Positions 1-8,614 of a stretch of DNA of 16,207 nt are shown one piece after another. Position 1 is the first letter of the stretch, and every line of letters begins with the position of its first letter. Source of the DNA: TMED108 sp036166415 (lineage in GTDB: Bacteria; Fidelibacterota; Marinisomatia; Marinisomatales; TCS55); contig JAYZHP010000062.1 of NCBI GenBank assembly GCA_036166415.1, positions 1 to 16,207 on the forward strand, in the 5' to 3' direction. Both the position numbers and the translations under genes were made by a program. Under the pieces are notes generated by a model that was not told the DNA's origin, did not search any database, and saw only the letters and a list, made by a program, of their open reading frames with translations.

Positions 1-1134
1 GTTCTGATCGTATTTGCAATTTCTATACCATTCAATGCTTCTACGCTTGTTGCAGCCGCTGCCACTCAAGGCTATAAAAAACTGAAGTATAAGTCTATTG
101 TGACGCAATTTATTAATCCAACTATCCTATTAGTATCAATGATAATTTGTTATTGGTTTTTCTCTCCAGAATCAGCTCTGATGTTTCCAATGTTAATAAC
201 TGGGATTGTTGGATGTATTGCAATGTTTCAGCCGCTCAAATATTTATCAGGTATTAAGCCACAACAAATCATTAAAACAAAATTTAATTATGATCTTCTA
301 AATTTTTCATATCCATTTATGTTTGTAATTATTCTACAAACATTTATGCATTGGATGGATATACTAATGTTAGGATATTTTACCAATGCGAGCACTGTTG
401 GGTTGTACCATCCAGCTGCAAGGACGGCAGGTTTATTGCAGGCCCTATTAATATCATTTATAAGTATTTATGCACCAATGATTTCACAGTTTCATAGTGA
501 AAAAAATATATTAAAAATGAATCAGACTTATAAGATGGTTAGTAGGTGGCTATTGGTATTTTCAATTCCTATTTCAATTATGTTCATACTTTTTCCTGAA
601 AACATTTTGTCGCTTTTTGGAAAAGAGTATATTTCAAGCGCAAATGTTTTGATTATTCTTACAATTTCAACATTACTACAGGCTATATTTGGCGCTGCCT
701 CTCCAACGCTTGGAATGTCAGGTTTTACGCGGCTTGTTCTTATTAATACCTGTGTAGCATTTATTTTAAATCTTGGTTTAAACTATACCTTAATTCCACT
801 ATATGGCATCAATGGAGCTGCTTATGCTACATTGATTACTTTAACAATAGTTGGATTTATTCGAGCTACCCAAGTTCGTATTTTTCTCAAAATGAATCTT
901 TTTTCCATTAAAATGCTTAAGCCACTTGCAGCTGGAGTAGCCACTTATTTTTTTACTATTAACCTAAAACACGTATTAGAGAATTATAGTTTTTTTGCAG
1001 AGCTAATAATTGCCCTGCCTTGTTCTATGTTGATTTATGGTATATTGATTTGGCTCATGAGGCTTGATGAGGAAGATAAAAGTTTTATTAGTAGTTTTGG
1101 AATCATTAAAAAAGGATTAAAAAGAAACAAATGA
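1..1134 (+). CDS. Oligosaccharide flippase (Wzx/MATE-like), 5'-partial
   Basis: Multi-pass inner-membrane protein of the polysaccharide flippase (Wzx/RfbX, MOP superfamily) type, expected to move lipid-linked oligosaccharide across the membrane. The frame is open from base 1 with no stop, and the residues before the GTG at 100 (STLVAAAATQGYKKLKY) read like genuine flippase sequence, so the gene starts outside the window; 377 residues are visible. They contain repeated hydrophobic segments, a central amphipathic stretch with GLYHPAARTAGLLQALL, and a later NLGLNYTLIPLYGINGAA segment typical of the C-terminal half of these transporters. The TGA stop overlaps the ATG of the next gene (ATGA), so the two are probably translationally coupled. 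Substrate cannot be told from sequence. A lipid II flippase (MurJ) is less likely, because the neighbour is a YfhO-type glycan protein. Confidence 0.85.
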   Translation, partial: VLIVFAISIPFNASTLVAAAATQGYKKLKYKSIVTQFINPTILLVSMIICYWFFSPESALMFPMLITGIVGCIAMFQPLKYLSGIKPQQIIKTKFNYDLLNFSYPFMFVIILQTFMHWMDILMLGYFTNASTVGLYHPAARTAGLLQALLISFISIYAPMISQFHSEKNILKMNQTYKMVSRWLLVFSIPISIMFILFPENILSLFGKEYISSANVLIILTISTLLQAIFGAASPTLGMSGFTRLVLINTCVAFILNLGLNYTLIPLYGINGAAYATLITLTIVGFIRATQVRIFLKMNLFSIKMLKPLAAGVATYFFTINLKHVLENYSFFAELIIALPCSMLIYGILIWLMRLDEEDKSFISSFGIIKKGLKRNK

Positions 1135-3488
1135 CTTTTAATTGGAAAAATATATTCTTTTTATCATCAATCGGGTTTTTGATTCTTGTGATTTTCTTAT
1201 TTGAGCCAATTATTTTTGGAGGAAAGATCTTTGGTTCGCCAGACAGCCTTAGTCCTAGGTCTGTTGCGATGGCACTTAATGATGCTTCTAATGAATTAGG
1301 TCAATATCCACAATGGCAGCCATGGGTATTTAGTGGCATGCCTACCGCTGAGGCATTTTCATATTTATCTAAACTCTATTTCCCCGAATATTTTTTCAAA
1401 TTATTTTCCTTTTCAGGTGCCTTTATTCAACTTCTTCATCTAGTGTTTGCTGGGCTAGGTTGTATGTTTTTATTAAAGCAATTTCGATGTTCAGATGTTG
1501 CTTCATTTATGGGTTCTGTTGCGTTTATGATTACACCATACATGATTACAATGATTGTTTTTGGACATGGTAGCCAGTTAATGACAGCAGCGTATATACC
1601 ATGGGCGGTTTGGCTTTCCGTTAGATTGTGGTCATCACCAACCCTGATCAATAGCAGTTTTCTTGCCATTGTATTAGGTTTTCAGCTCCAGCGTGCCCAT
1701 GCTCAAGTCGCTTACTATACTTGGCTATTAATTGGATTATATTTTATGATCATGCTCATTGATCAAATGAAAAAGAAAAATGATAGCAAGCTTATTATAA
1801 GAAAACTATCCCTTGTTTTACTTGCATGTCTTTTGGGAATTGGTATTTCATCATTGATTTATCTTCCCGCGATAGAATATGCTCCTTATTCTGTGAGAGG
1901 TGGCTCTTCTACGGGTGGATCTGATTATAGCTATGCGACCGGTTGGTCATTTCATCCAGTAGAAATGTTAACATTTCTTATCCCTTCTGCATTTGGTTTT
2001 GGGGGTCAGGTTTATTGGGGCTATATGCCTTTTACAGATTACCCAAATTATATGGGTATTATCATTTTTTCTTTAGCCTTGATTGGTATAGTTTATAAAA
2101 AAGGTGTACTTAAATGGTATCTATTATCAGCTACTTTGATAGCATTGTTTATCTCTTTTGGAAGACACTTTAGTCCGATTTATGATCTATTTTTTAATTT
2201 CTTTCCTTTTTTCAATAAATTTAGAGTCCCTCATATGATTCTCATTTTAGTTCAATTTAATATAGCAATATTAGCAGCATTTGGTCTTGATAAAATTATT
2301 GAATTAAAGAAAGGCATTATGCCAAAATGGTTTTATCCTAGCATTGCTCCATTTGGTTTAATTTTCTTGATTATGATTTTTGCTACATCTAGCCTTGAAG
2401 GTTTAGTTAAAGGTTATTTTTCTATGCCTTCAGTTCGTGACCCATCTCAGGTTCAAATGATTAATGCGCTACGTTGGGATCTATGGTTGAAAGATGCTTG
2501 GCTAATGTTATTATTCATGGGATCATTTTTTACGCTTATTTGGGCTTGGTGTAATAGCAAAATTGCAAAAAATACTTTTACTGCACTCATTATTATTCTA
2601 GCAACGCTAGATATTATTATAGTGAATCATAAAATAATTAAGCCAGATAGAATGAGTGGAAGAGGATCGCAGTTAATATCGAAGAGGTTTGTTAAAGAAT
2701 ATTACCGTCCAGATGAAATTGTAAATTATCTTTCTCAGGATAAGGATAAGTTTAGGATTTATCCTACTGGTCAACTTTTTGGAGATTCACGTTTTGCTGC
2801 ATTTGGCTTAGAATCTATTGGAGGTTATCATCCTGCGAAGCTAAAAGTATACAATGATTTTTTACAAAACACACAAAATGCTGGAGTTTTTCCTGTATTA
2901 AGAATGCTTAATGCTAAGTATTTAATTCTACCCGATGCCCAGCAGATTGGTCATCCAAAATTAACATTAGTAAAAAGAGGATCTCTGCGCTTGTCTAGGG
3001 GTGAGCTGCCAACAGCTATTTACGAATTAAATGATTTTTTACCACGAGCTTGGTTTGTCAAGAGTATCGAAACGGTTAGTCATTCTGATATTTGGCAGAG
3101 AATAACTGATCCAGCATTCAATCCAAAAGAAAAAGCATATACTTTTGAATCAGTTGATGCTTCGATAAGTGAAATTGGAACAGTTAAATCAATTGAGCAG
3201 TCCATTCACCAAACAACGATTATAACTGAATCCAGCGAAGATCAATTTTTAGTATTAAGTGAGATTTTCTATCCAATAAGATGGAAGGCTTTTATAGATA
3301 ATGAACCCATCAAAACATTTCAAGTCAATGGTTTGCTTCGAGGAGTGATCGTACCAAAAGGTAGCCAAACAATTCATTTTATTTATGATAAATCATCATA
3401 CAAACTTGGGCTTGGAATTTCTATATTTAGTTTATTTATATCCCTAGGCTTAATTGGCTTTAGTTATTACCGGCAAAGAATAAAATGA
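1131..3488 (+). CDS. YfhO family integral membrane protein
   Basis: 785-residue polytopic membrane protein of the YfhO family, GT-C-like proteins linked in some bacteria to glycosylation of surface polymers from lipid-linked sugars. A first membrane segment (about 8-30) is followed by an extracytoplasmic loop with GSPDSLSPRS (36-45), whose Asp38 is in the position expected for the GT-C acidic motif, and QWQPWVFSGMPTAEAF (61-76). Next come GHGSQLMTAAYIPWAVW (145-161) and many hydrophobic helices up to about residue 510. A soluble region follows, ending in a small beta domain with FYPIRWKAFIDNEP near the C-terminus, the YfhO hallmark, then a last membrane helix and a basic tail. It overlaps the flippase stop (ATGA) and the next start by 4 bases. 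Family assignment is firm; glycosyltransfer and its substrate are inference. Confidence 0.85.
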   Translation: MTFNWKNIFFLSSIGFLILVIFLFEPIIFGGKIFGSPDSLSPRSVAMALNDASNELGQYPQWQPWVFSGMPTAEAFSYLSKLYFPEYFFKLFSFSGAFIQLLHLVFAGLGCMFLLKQFRCSDVASFMGSVAFMITPYMITMIVFGHGSQLMTAAYIPWAVWLSVRLWSSPTLINSSFLAIVLGFQLQRAHAQVAYYTWLLIGLYFMIMLIDQMKKKNDSKLIIRKLSLVLLACLLGIGISSLIYLPAIEYAPYSVRGGSSTGGSDYSYATGWSFHPVEMLTFLIPSAFGFGGQVYWGYMPFTDYPNYMGIIIFSLALIGIVYKKGVLKWYLLSATLIALFISFGRHFSPIYDLFFNFFPFFNKFRVPHMILILVQFNIAILAAFGLDKIIELKKGIMPKWFYPSIAPFGLIFLIMIFATSSLEGLVKGYFSMPSVRDPSQVQMINALRWDLWLKDAWLMLLFMGSFFTLIWAWCNSKIAKNTFTALIIILATLDIIIVNHKIIKPDRMSGRGSQLISKRFVKEYYRPDEIVNYLSQDKDKFRIYPTGQLFGDSRFAAFGLESIGGYHPAKLKVYNDFLQNTQNAGVFPVLRMLNAKYLILPDAQQIGHPKLTLVKRGSLRLSRGELPTAIYELNDFLPRAWFVKSIETVSHSDIWQRITDPAFNPKEKAYTFESVDASISEIGTVKSIEQSIHQTTIITESSEDQFLVLSEIFYPIRWKAFIDNEPIKTFQVNGLLRGVIVPKGSQTIHFIYDKSSYKLGLGISIFSLFISLGLIGFSYYRQRIK

Positions 3489-4660
3489 TTAGTTATACTG
3501 CTGGTACAAGAATAAAGATTGGACTACTTTTTTTTGCTTTAACGTTAGTAGCGGCAACAATTTTCTATTCAAATTCAATTGTTGGTGAATTGAGAAATGA
3601 TAATAGACAAATAGTTACAGTCTATTCACGGATCATTGCCAAAACAATTAATGAAGAAACTGATGCTAATCTGGGATTTGTTTTTGATGAAATAATTAAA
3701 AAGGTACAATTTCCAATTATTTATACCGATGCATCAAATAACCCATTGTATTATAGAAATTTAGATCAAGGTTTAGATAAACAAGCTTTACTAGAGCTTG
3801 TTAAATCAATGGATAAGGACAATGATGCAATATCAATTAAATATAATGATCCCCAATCGAGCCAATCAACTATATTGGGATATTTGCATTATGGAGATTC
3901 ATTCCTCATTCAACAATTGCAATGGTTGCCCTATTTAGAAATTGTTATGGTATCTATTTTCATTCTTATTGGATTTATAGGGTTTAATTCAATTCGAGAA
4001 AATGAAAAGCGTCAAATATGGGTAGGAATGGCTAGGGAAACAGCCCATCAGCTCAGTACGCCAATTTCAGCATTGATTGGATGGATCGAAAGAATTGAAT
4101 CTCATCCAGGCGAAACATTAAAAACAGCTGAGGAGAGGAAATCAGATATGGTTAGGCTTGAGCACATAGCAGAACGCTTTAGACAAATGGGTACTGCATC
4201 CCCGCTAAAAAAAATATCAATGACTGATTTAATTGATTACCAAACGCAATATTTAAGAAAAAGAATTCCTTCGCTTGGAAAAGATACAGAATTAAATGTT
4301 TCAATAGATGATGAAATCTTTATCATGGGTAATGAAGTTTTGCTTGGATGGGCTATTGAAAATTTAATTAGGAATGGTATTGATTCAATTAAATCCTCAA
4401 AGGGTAAGGTAGCTATTACTGTAAAAAAAGAAGGTAATTATGCTTGTATTGACATCGCTGATAATGGAGCAGGTATTAGTAAAAAAGATTGGAATAATAT
4501 TTTTAGTCCTGGCTATAGCTCTAAGAAAAGAGGGTGGGGCTTGGGATTATCATTGGTGAAAAGGATAATTAATGAAATTCACAGAGGGAAAATTATGGTA
4601 ATTTCAAGTACTATAGGAGAGGGCACAACGTTTCAAATAAAATTAGAATATCAAAGATAG
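3485..4660 (+). CDS. Membrane sensor histidine kinase, no HAMP, orphan
   Basis: 391-residue sensor kinase. Membrane helices at about 11-29 and 150-168 flank an extracytoplasmic sensing region of about 120 residues. No HAMP linker follows helix 2: only about 15 residues separate it from the dimerisation/phosphoacceptor helix, with the H-box ARETAHQLSTPISALIGW (183-200) and phosphorylated His188. The ATPase domain has the N-box NLIRNGID (293-300), G1 DNGAG (326-330), an F-box FSPGYSSK (340-347) and G2 GWGLGLSL (350-357), so it should be active. No response regulator lies in the window, so its partner is encoded elsewhere. It overlaps the YfhO-family stop by 4 bases (ATGA), suggesting a signal connected with the envelope or surface glycan. 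The stimulus is unknown. Confidence 0.9.
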   Translation: MISYTAGTRIKIGLLFFALTLVAATIFYSNSIVGELRNDNRQIVTVYSRIIAKTINEETDANLGFVFDEIIKKVQFPIIYTDASNNPLYYRNLDQGLDKQALLELVKSMDKDNDAISIKYNDPQSSQSTILGYLHYGDSFLIQQLQWLPYLEIVMVSIFILIGFIGFNSIRENEKRQIWVGMARETAHQLSTPISALIGWIERIESHPGETLKTAEERKSDMVRLEHIAERFRQMGTASPLKKISMTDLIDYQTQYLRKRIPSLGKDTELNVSIDDEIFIMGNEVLLGWAIENLIRNGIDSIKSSKGKVAITVKKEGNYACIDIADNGAGISKKDWNNIFSPGYSSKKRGWGLGLSLVKRIINEIHRGKIMVISSTIGEGTTFQIKLEYQR

Positions 4661-4704
4661 TATATTTTATTCTTTGATTTATGGCTAATTTTTAGAGAGA
4701 AATT

Positions 4705-4708
4705 GGAG
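4705..4708 (+). promoter_or_regulatory. Ribosome binding site of yajC
   Basis: GGAG six bases before the TTG at 4715. It supports the TTG start over the in-frame ATG at 4760, which would remove part of the N-terminus. The 54-base gap before yajC holds no -35/-10 pair with acceptable spacing that I could find, so transcription probably continues from upstream. Confidence 0.55.
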
Positions 4709-4714
4709 TTATAA

Positions 4715-5056
4715 TTGAAATTATTATTATTTATTCAATCCGCTCAAGGGGCAGGAATAATGGCTTATTTCCCCTTTATCCTGATCTTAGCGATTATGTA
4801 TTTTTTGATGATACGGCCTCAAGCAAAGCGTCAAAAAGAAAAACAAGAAATGATTCATGCATTAAAGAAGGGTGACAAGGTTATTACGATTGGAGGCATT
4901 CATGGTACGGTAGCTGGTTTTAAAGGTAAAGAAGGAAAAGCCATTCTGCTTCAGGTGGATTCTAATACTAAAATAACAATAAATCGTGCATCGGTTTCTA
5001 GCCTTGCAAACAAAGATGATGCAAGTCATAATGAAATAATTGAGGAAAATTCATAA
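4715..5056 (+). CDS. yajC: Preprotein translocase accessory subunit YajC
   Basis: 113-residue single-pass inner-membrane protein that associates with SecDF and the Sec translocon. The membrane helix is at about 17-36 and runs into the family signature YFLMIRPQAKRQKEKQE (residues 29-45). The cytoplasmic beta domain follows, with GDKVITIGGIHGTVAGF. Length is normal for YajC (about 85-120). The start is TTG, supported by GGAG six bases upstream. An ATG at residue 16 would truncate the region before the helix. The acidic C-terminal tail is poorly conserved. Its stop overlaps the def start by one base (TAATG). No secD or secF follows, unlike the arrangement in many bacteria; here yajC leads an N-terminal processing module instead. 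Confidence 0.93.
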   Translation: MKLLLFIQSAQGAGIMAYFPFILILAIMYFLMIRPQAKRQKEKQEMIHALKKGDKVITIGGIHGTVAGFKGKEGKAILLQVDSNTKITINRASVSSLANKDDASHNEIIEENS

Positions 5057-5598
5057 TGGCCCTTAGAAATGTTGAGCACTATGGAAATCCCATTCTAAGA
5101 AAAAAATGTGAAACCATTAATAACTTTGATGATTTAGATAAACTTATTAATGATATGTTTGATACTATGTATGAAGAGAACGGTATTGGATTAGCAGCAA
5201 ATCAAATAGGTGTAGATTTGCAATTATTTATTGTAGATATTTCTGATATTGATGAAGAAGGTGAATCTATTCATGTATTCACCAATGCTGAAATTATCAA
5301 TTCGGAAGGAGATTCGTGGCTAAATGAAGGTTGTTTATCGGTCCCAGATGTTCGTTTGGATGTAAAGAGACCAAGCATAGTTACTCTGAAATACCAAGAT
5401 AGAAACGGAGATGCATTTACAAAAAAATTTGATGGACTTTTAGCTCGAGTTATACAGCATGAAGTAGACCATCTTAATGGAAATCTCATTATAGATCGCG
5501 TATCAAAAGCTGATAAAATTGGCATAGGTAAAGACTTAAAATCGATTAAAGAAAATTCATTAAGAACAATGGAATCCAGAAAGACTTCCGCTTTATAG
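5056..5598 (+). CDS. def: Peptide deformylase
   Basis: 180-residue metalloenzyme that removes the formyl group from the N-terminal Met of nascent chains at the ribosome exit. All three catalytic motifs are intact: GIGLAANQ (43-50), EGCLS (91-95) with metal ligand Cys93, and QHEVDH (134-139) with ligands His135 and His139 and catalytic Glu136. GAGG lies about ten bases before the ATG, and the start overlaps the yajC stop by one base. It is followed after 37 bases by fmt, the enzyme adding the formyl group that Def removes, which is the classical def-fmt pairing. Length is typical of bacterial deformylases (about 165-190). Confidence 0.97.
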   Translation: MALRNVEHYGNPILRKKCETINNFDDLDKLINDMFDTMYEENGIGLAANQIGVDLQLFIVDISDIDEEGESIHVFTNAEIINSEGDSWLNEGCLSVPDVRLDVKRPSIVTLKYQDRNGDAFTKKFDGLLARVIQHEVDHLNGNLIIDRVSKADKIGIGKDLKSIKENSLRTMESRKTSAL

Positions 5599-5635
5599 TT
5601 TTTTTGATATACCATTTCCTATTGTTAGGTAAAAG

Positions 5636-6559
5636 ATGAAGATTATTTTTATGGGCAATCCTAGCTTTGCCTGTCCATCACTTAGAGCTATTGCTAACTC
5701 AAGTCATGATTTAGTTGGTGTTATAAGCAATCCTCCAAAAAGAATGAAAAGATCGATGGCTCTTCATTATACACCCTTGGGTAAGCTTGCAAATGATCTT
5801 AATCAAAATTTATTTACAATAGATAATCTTTCCGATCCCAACGTAGAGTCTTGGATAAAAAAATTAAAACCAGATATTATTATCGTTGTTGCCTTTAAGT
5901 ATTTACCGAATTCTATAATTAATATTCCAAAAATGGGAGCAATCAATCTGCATGCATCATTGCTGCCGAAATATAGAGGCGCAGCTCCAATCCAACATGC
6001 TATCATGAACAATGATAAAGTGACAGGAAATACAACTTTCTTTATTCAACCAAAAATTGATACTGGAAACATTATTCTACAGCACAAGATTCAAATTGAT
6101 GATGATGATAATTTTGAAAGTCTTTCGGAAAAAATGTCTTTAAGCGGTGCAGATTTATTACTTAAATCCTTAGATAAAATTAATAGCCCTAGCTTTATAT
6201 CATTAAAACAAGATAACCAAAAAGCAACTTTTGCTCCTAAAATTGATAAAGATAAGTGTAAGATTAATTGGAATGAATCAGCGCAAAAGATTCATTCAAA
6301 AGTAAAAGCGCTATGTCCCATACCTGGGGCATACGCATTATATAATAATAAAAGATTGAAAATATTTGATACTAGAATAGTCACAGATTCATCAATAGAT
6401 ATATCGGGTTCTATAAATCATATAAATAATCGAATATTAATATCATGCTCTGACTATAACCTTGAGTTGAAAAATGTTCAATACGAGGGAAAGAAAAGTA
6501 TGTCAGCAATTGATTGGGCTAGAGGAATAAAGATTGATACTGGAAATAAATTTGACTAA
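5636..6559 (+). CDS. fmt: Methionyl-tRNA formyltransferase
   Basis: 307-residue cytosolic enzyme that formylates initiator Met-tRNA using 10-formyl-tetrahydrofolate. The N-terminal Rossmann-like domain begins MKIIFMGNPSFACPSL. The catalytic triad is recognisable as Asn104 and His106 in NLHASLLPKYRG (104-115) and Asp142 in KIDTGNI (140-146); SLLPxxRG is the formyltransferase signature. The loop after the first Rossmann strand (NPPKRMKRSMALHYTP) corresponds to the usual tRNA/folate-side loop but lacks the common GRG run. A C-terminal OB-like domain follows, with CPIPGAYALYNNKRLKIF. An AGG lies six bases before the ATG. The 3' end overlaps rsmB by 26 bases. Confidence 0.95.
   Translation: MKIIFMGNPSFACPSLRAIANSSHDLVGVISNPPKRMKRSMALHYTPLGKLANDLNQNLFTIDNLSDPNVESWIKKLKPDIIIVVAFKYLPNSIINIPKMGAINLHASLLPKYRGAAPIQHAIMNNDKVTGNTTFFIQPKIDTGNIILQHKIQIDDDDNFESLSEKMSLSGADLLLKSLDKINSPSFISLKQDNQKATFAPKIDKDKCKINWNESAQKIHSKVKALCPIPGAYALYNNKRLKIFDTRIVTDSSIDISGSINHINNRILISCSDYNLELKNVQYEGKKSMSAIDWARGIKIDTGNKFD
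6521..6526 (+). promoter_or_regulatory. Ribosome binding site of rsmB inside fmt
   Basis: AGAGGA seven bases before the TTG at 6534. It lies within the fmt coding sequence and favours this start over the in-frame TTG at 6552, which has only GGA at 6542-6544 in front of it. Confidence 0.5.
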
Positions 6560-7859
6560 AGAAAATAGCTCAAGACTCCATGCATTTAATATTATTTGGG
6601 AATTTGAGTCTTCAAAAAATCAACTAAAATCTATTAGGCGCAAATATTATAAACTAAATAATACTTCTATTGATGAGCGTAACCGATCAATGGTTTTAAC
6701 CAATGAGGTAGTACGATGGCAGAGAAGAATAGATACATGGATTTCATTGTCCTTAGATAAGCCAATTAAGAAATTGCACCCTAAAGTTTTATGTATTTTA
6801 CGTATGGGTTATTATGAATATGTAATGGATGACTCTGTGCCACCCCATGCGGCTGTAGACTCATGGGTAGAGCTATCAAAAAAGATTGTGAATAAAAAAC
6901 TTTCTGGATTAATCAATGCCGTGCTTAGGAAGGCAAGTTATATTGATAAGCAAACCCCAATAAAAAATCAGAATATTGCTTCTTGGAGCTCATTTCCAGA
7001 TTGGATGACAAGCAATTGGATTGATCGCTTTGGAGAAACAAAAACAAAAGAATTATTTAGTTATTTTAATAATAACCATGGGACAGATATAAGATTGAAT
7101 ATTCCAATTGATGAAATAAAGCAGAAACTCGCAAGTGAAAATATTAAATGGTCTTTTAGTCCAAATTCAAAAAATTTTATAAGAATTAAATCAGGACTTA
7201 GAAAGATATTATCAGATGAAATTCATATTAAGGGAAAAGTTTTCGTTCAAGATAGAGCAGCTGGTGCCGCTGTAGAGCTTCTAAATCCGCAGCCTGGTGA
7301 AACTGTTCTTGATGTGTGTGCAGCACCTGGTACAAAATCAATTTATATATTTCATAAAATGAACCAATCTGGCAATTTGTACTCTTCAGATATTAATTCA
7401 TATCAAGTAAAAAAAGGTATACAACGCTGTAAAGAGTTAGGTCTATCTATTAATTGGAACATAATGGATGCAACAAAAGACAGCTTTCCATTAGCAGATA
7501 GAATATTAATTGACGTTCCTTGTACTGGCACTGGCGTTATAACTAGGAAGCCTGATATAAAATGGAGAAGGGAATCAGAAGATTCTGCAAAAATGTCTAA
7601 TTATCAAAAAAAAATATTGTTCCACGTTTCAAAATTTATAAAAAAGGGTGGAGTTATAGTTTATTCTACCTGCTCCATGGAAATCCAAGAGAATTGGAAT
7701 GTAATCGAGCCATTTCTTAAATTAAATTCAAATTTTAAACTAGAATCAATAGATAGCTTAGTTCCTGAAGAATGGATAAATAAAAATAATTGCCTTGAAA
7801 CCTTTCCTCCACGTGATAAGGTTGATGGAATGTTTGCAGTAAAAATGAGAAAATGTTAA
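6534..7859 (+). CDS. rsmB: 16S rRNA (cytosine-5) methyltransferase RsmB
   Basis: 441-residue SAM-dependent rRNA m5C methyltransferase of the NOL1/NOP2/Sun family; RsmB methylates C967 of 16S rRNA (E. coli numbering). The N-terminal part (about 12-140) is the NusB-like RNA-binding domain, including LHPKVLCILRMGYYEY and PPHAAVDSWVELSK. The catalytic domain has VLDVCAAPGTKS (258-269, SAM binding), DVPCTGTGV (327-335) with Cys330, and YSTCSM (377-382) with the second catalytic cysteine, Cys380. A TTG start is proposed from the AGAGGA site, giving a 26-base overlap with fmt; TTG 6552 would shorten it by six residues. The def-fmt-rsmB order is widespread in bacteria. The stop overlaps the next gene by seven bases. 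Confidence 0.95.
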   Translation: MILEINLTKENSSRLHAFNIIWEFESSKNQLKSIRRKYYKLNNTSIDERNRSMVLTNEVVRWQRRIDTWISLSLDKPIKKLHPKVLCILRMGYYEYVMDDSVPPHAAVDSWVELSKKIVNKKLSGLINAVLRKASYIDKQTPIKNQNIASWSSFPDWMTSNWIDRFGETKTKELFSYFNNNHGTDIRLNIPIDEIKQKLASENIKWSFSPNSKNFIRIKSGLRKILSDEIHIKGKVFVQDRAAGAAVELLNPQPGETVLDVCAAPGTKSIYIFHKMNQSGNLYSSDINSYQVKKGIQRCKELGLSINWNIMDATKDSFPLADRILIDVPCTGTGVITRKPDIKWRRESEDSAKMSNYQKKILFHVSKFIKKGGVIVYSTCSMEIQENWNVIEPFLKLNSNFKLESIDSLVPEEWINKNNCLETFPPRDKVDGMFAVKMRKC

Positions 7860-8614
7860 ACAAAATAATTAATTTTACAATATCACTGATAATTTCATCA
7901 TTGATTATATTTTTAATTTTTGATTGGCTAATTATGCCATTTTATATTCGAAAAGGTACTAGTGTAGTTGTTATGAATTTACAAGGAAAGAATATTGATC
8001 GCGCATTGAAAGAGTTGAAATCGGAAGGGTTCAAAGGTGAGGTATTTGACACTTTATATACTTCAAAAGTAGATCCAGAAACCGTAATTGATCAATACCC
8101 ATTATCGGGAAGTAGAGTAAAAAGAGGAAGAACAATTAGATTAAAAATATCCAGACAGGAAAAAATGATTAACGTACCCAATCTTGTGGGACAGTCAAGA
8201 AGAAGCGCTGAAATCTCTCTTCAGCAATTAGGATTAAATATAGATACTATATATACAGAATACAACCCAGACTATCAAAGAGGTACAGTTGCTTGGCAGT
8301 TTCCTAAGTTTGGAGATCAAATAAAAAAAGGATATGGATTACAATTAACCGTCAGTATGGGTTTACCGCCAGATTTTTTTCAAGTACCGCAACTATTTGG
8401 GCTCAGCTTAAATAAAGCAAAAGAACAATTGATAAAATCAAAATTTCAACTTGGAAAGATTTCATATCAACAAAATGAAGATCTAGTTCCTTATACAGTA
8501 TTAGATCAGTCAATAATTCCAGGAACAGTCCTTGATCAACCAGCAAAAATAGATTTAGTTGTTAGTATTCTTGATTTACAGGATATTTTTGATAAACTCC
8601 AAAACGAAAAATGA
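7853..8614 (+). CDS. Membrane-anchored PASTA-domain protein without kinase domain
   Basis: 253-residue protein with one N-terminal membrane helix (about 7-28) and three PASTA repeats in the extracytoplasmic part, at about 36-100, 105-169 and 177-239. Each has the repeat logic of a hydrophobic start, a helix, a GxV or TVxxQ turn, and a closing KKG or KRG plus strand: QYPLSGSRVKRG (81-92), VPNLVGQSRRSAEISLQQLG (108-127), VPQLFGLSLNKAKEQL (178-193). PASTA domains bind peptidoglycan or muropeptides, or act as structural modules in penicillin-binding proteins and Ser/Thr kinases; neither catalytic domain is present here. It sits directly after rsmB, where Gram-positive bacteria place the PASTA kinase PrkC. 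A role in sensing or scaffolding at the cell wall is inference. Confidence 0.85.
   Translation: MLNKIINFTISLIISSLIIFLIFDWLIMPFYIRKGTSVVVMNLQGKNIDRALKELKSEGFKGEVFDTLYTSKVDPETVIDQYPLSGSRVKRGRTIRLKISRQEKMINVPNLVGQSRRSAEISLQQLGLNIDTIYTEYNPDYQRGTVAWQFPKFGDQIKKGYGLQLTVSMGLPPDFFQVPQLFGLSLNKAKEQLIKSKFQLGKISYQQNEDLVPYTVLDQSIIPGTVLDQPAKIDLVVSILDLQDIFDKLQNEK

Noticed and set aside
100..102. GTG at 100 as the start of the flippase gene
   Set aside because: The frame is open to base 1 and the preceding residues are flippase-like, so this is an internal valine and the gene is truncated by the window edge.
1436..1669. Minus-strand open frame inside the YfhO-family gene
   Set aside because: Lies wholly inside a well-supported gene, has no family features, and looks like an antisense shadow.
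4661..4714. Internal promoter before yajC
   Set aside because: A TTGATT at 4674-4679 has no -10 at 16-18 bases; only the Shine-Dalgarno site is convincing.
5271..5615. Minus-strand 114-codon open frame opposite def
   Set aside because: Covers the conserved catalytic part of def; composition is that of an antisense shadow with no recognisable domain.
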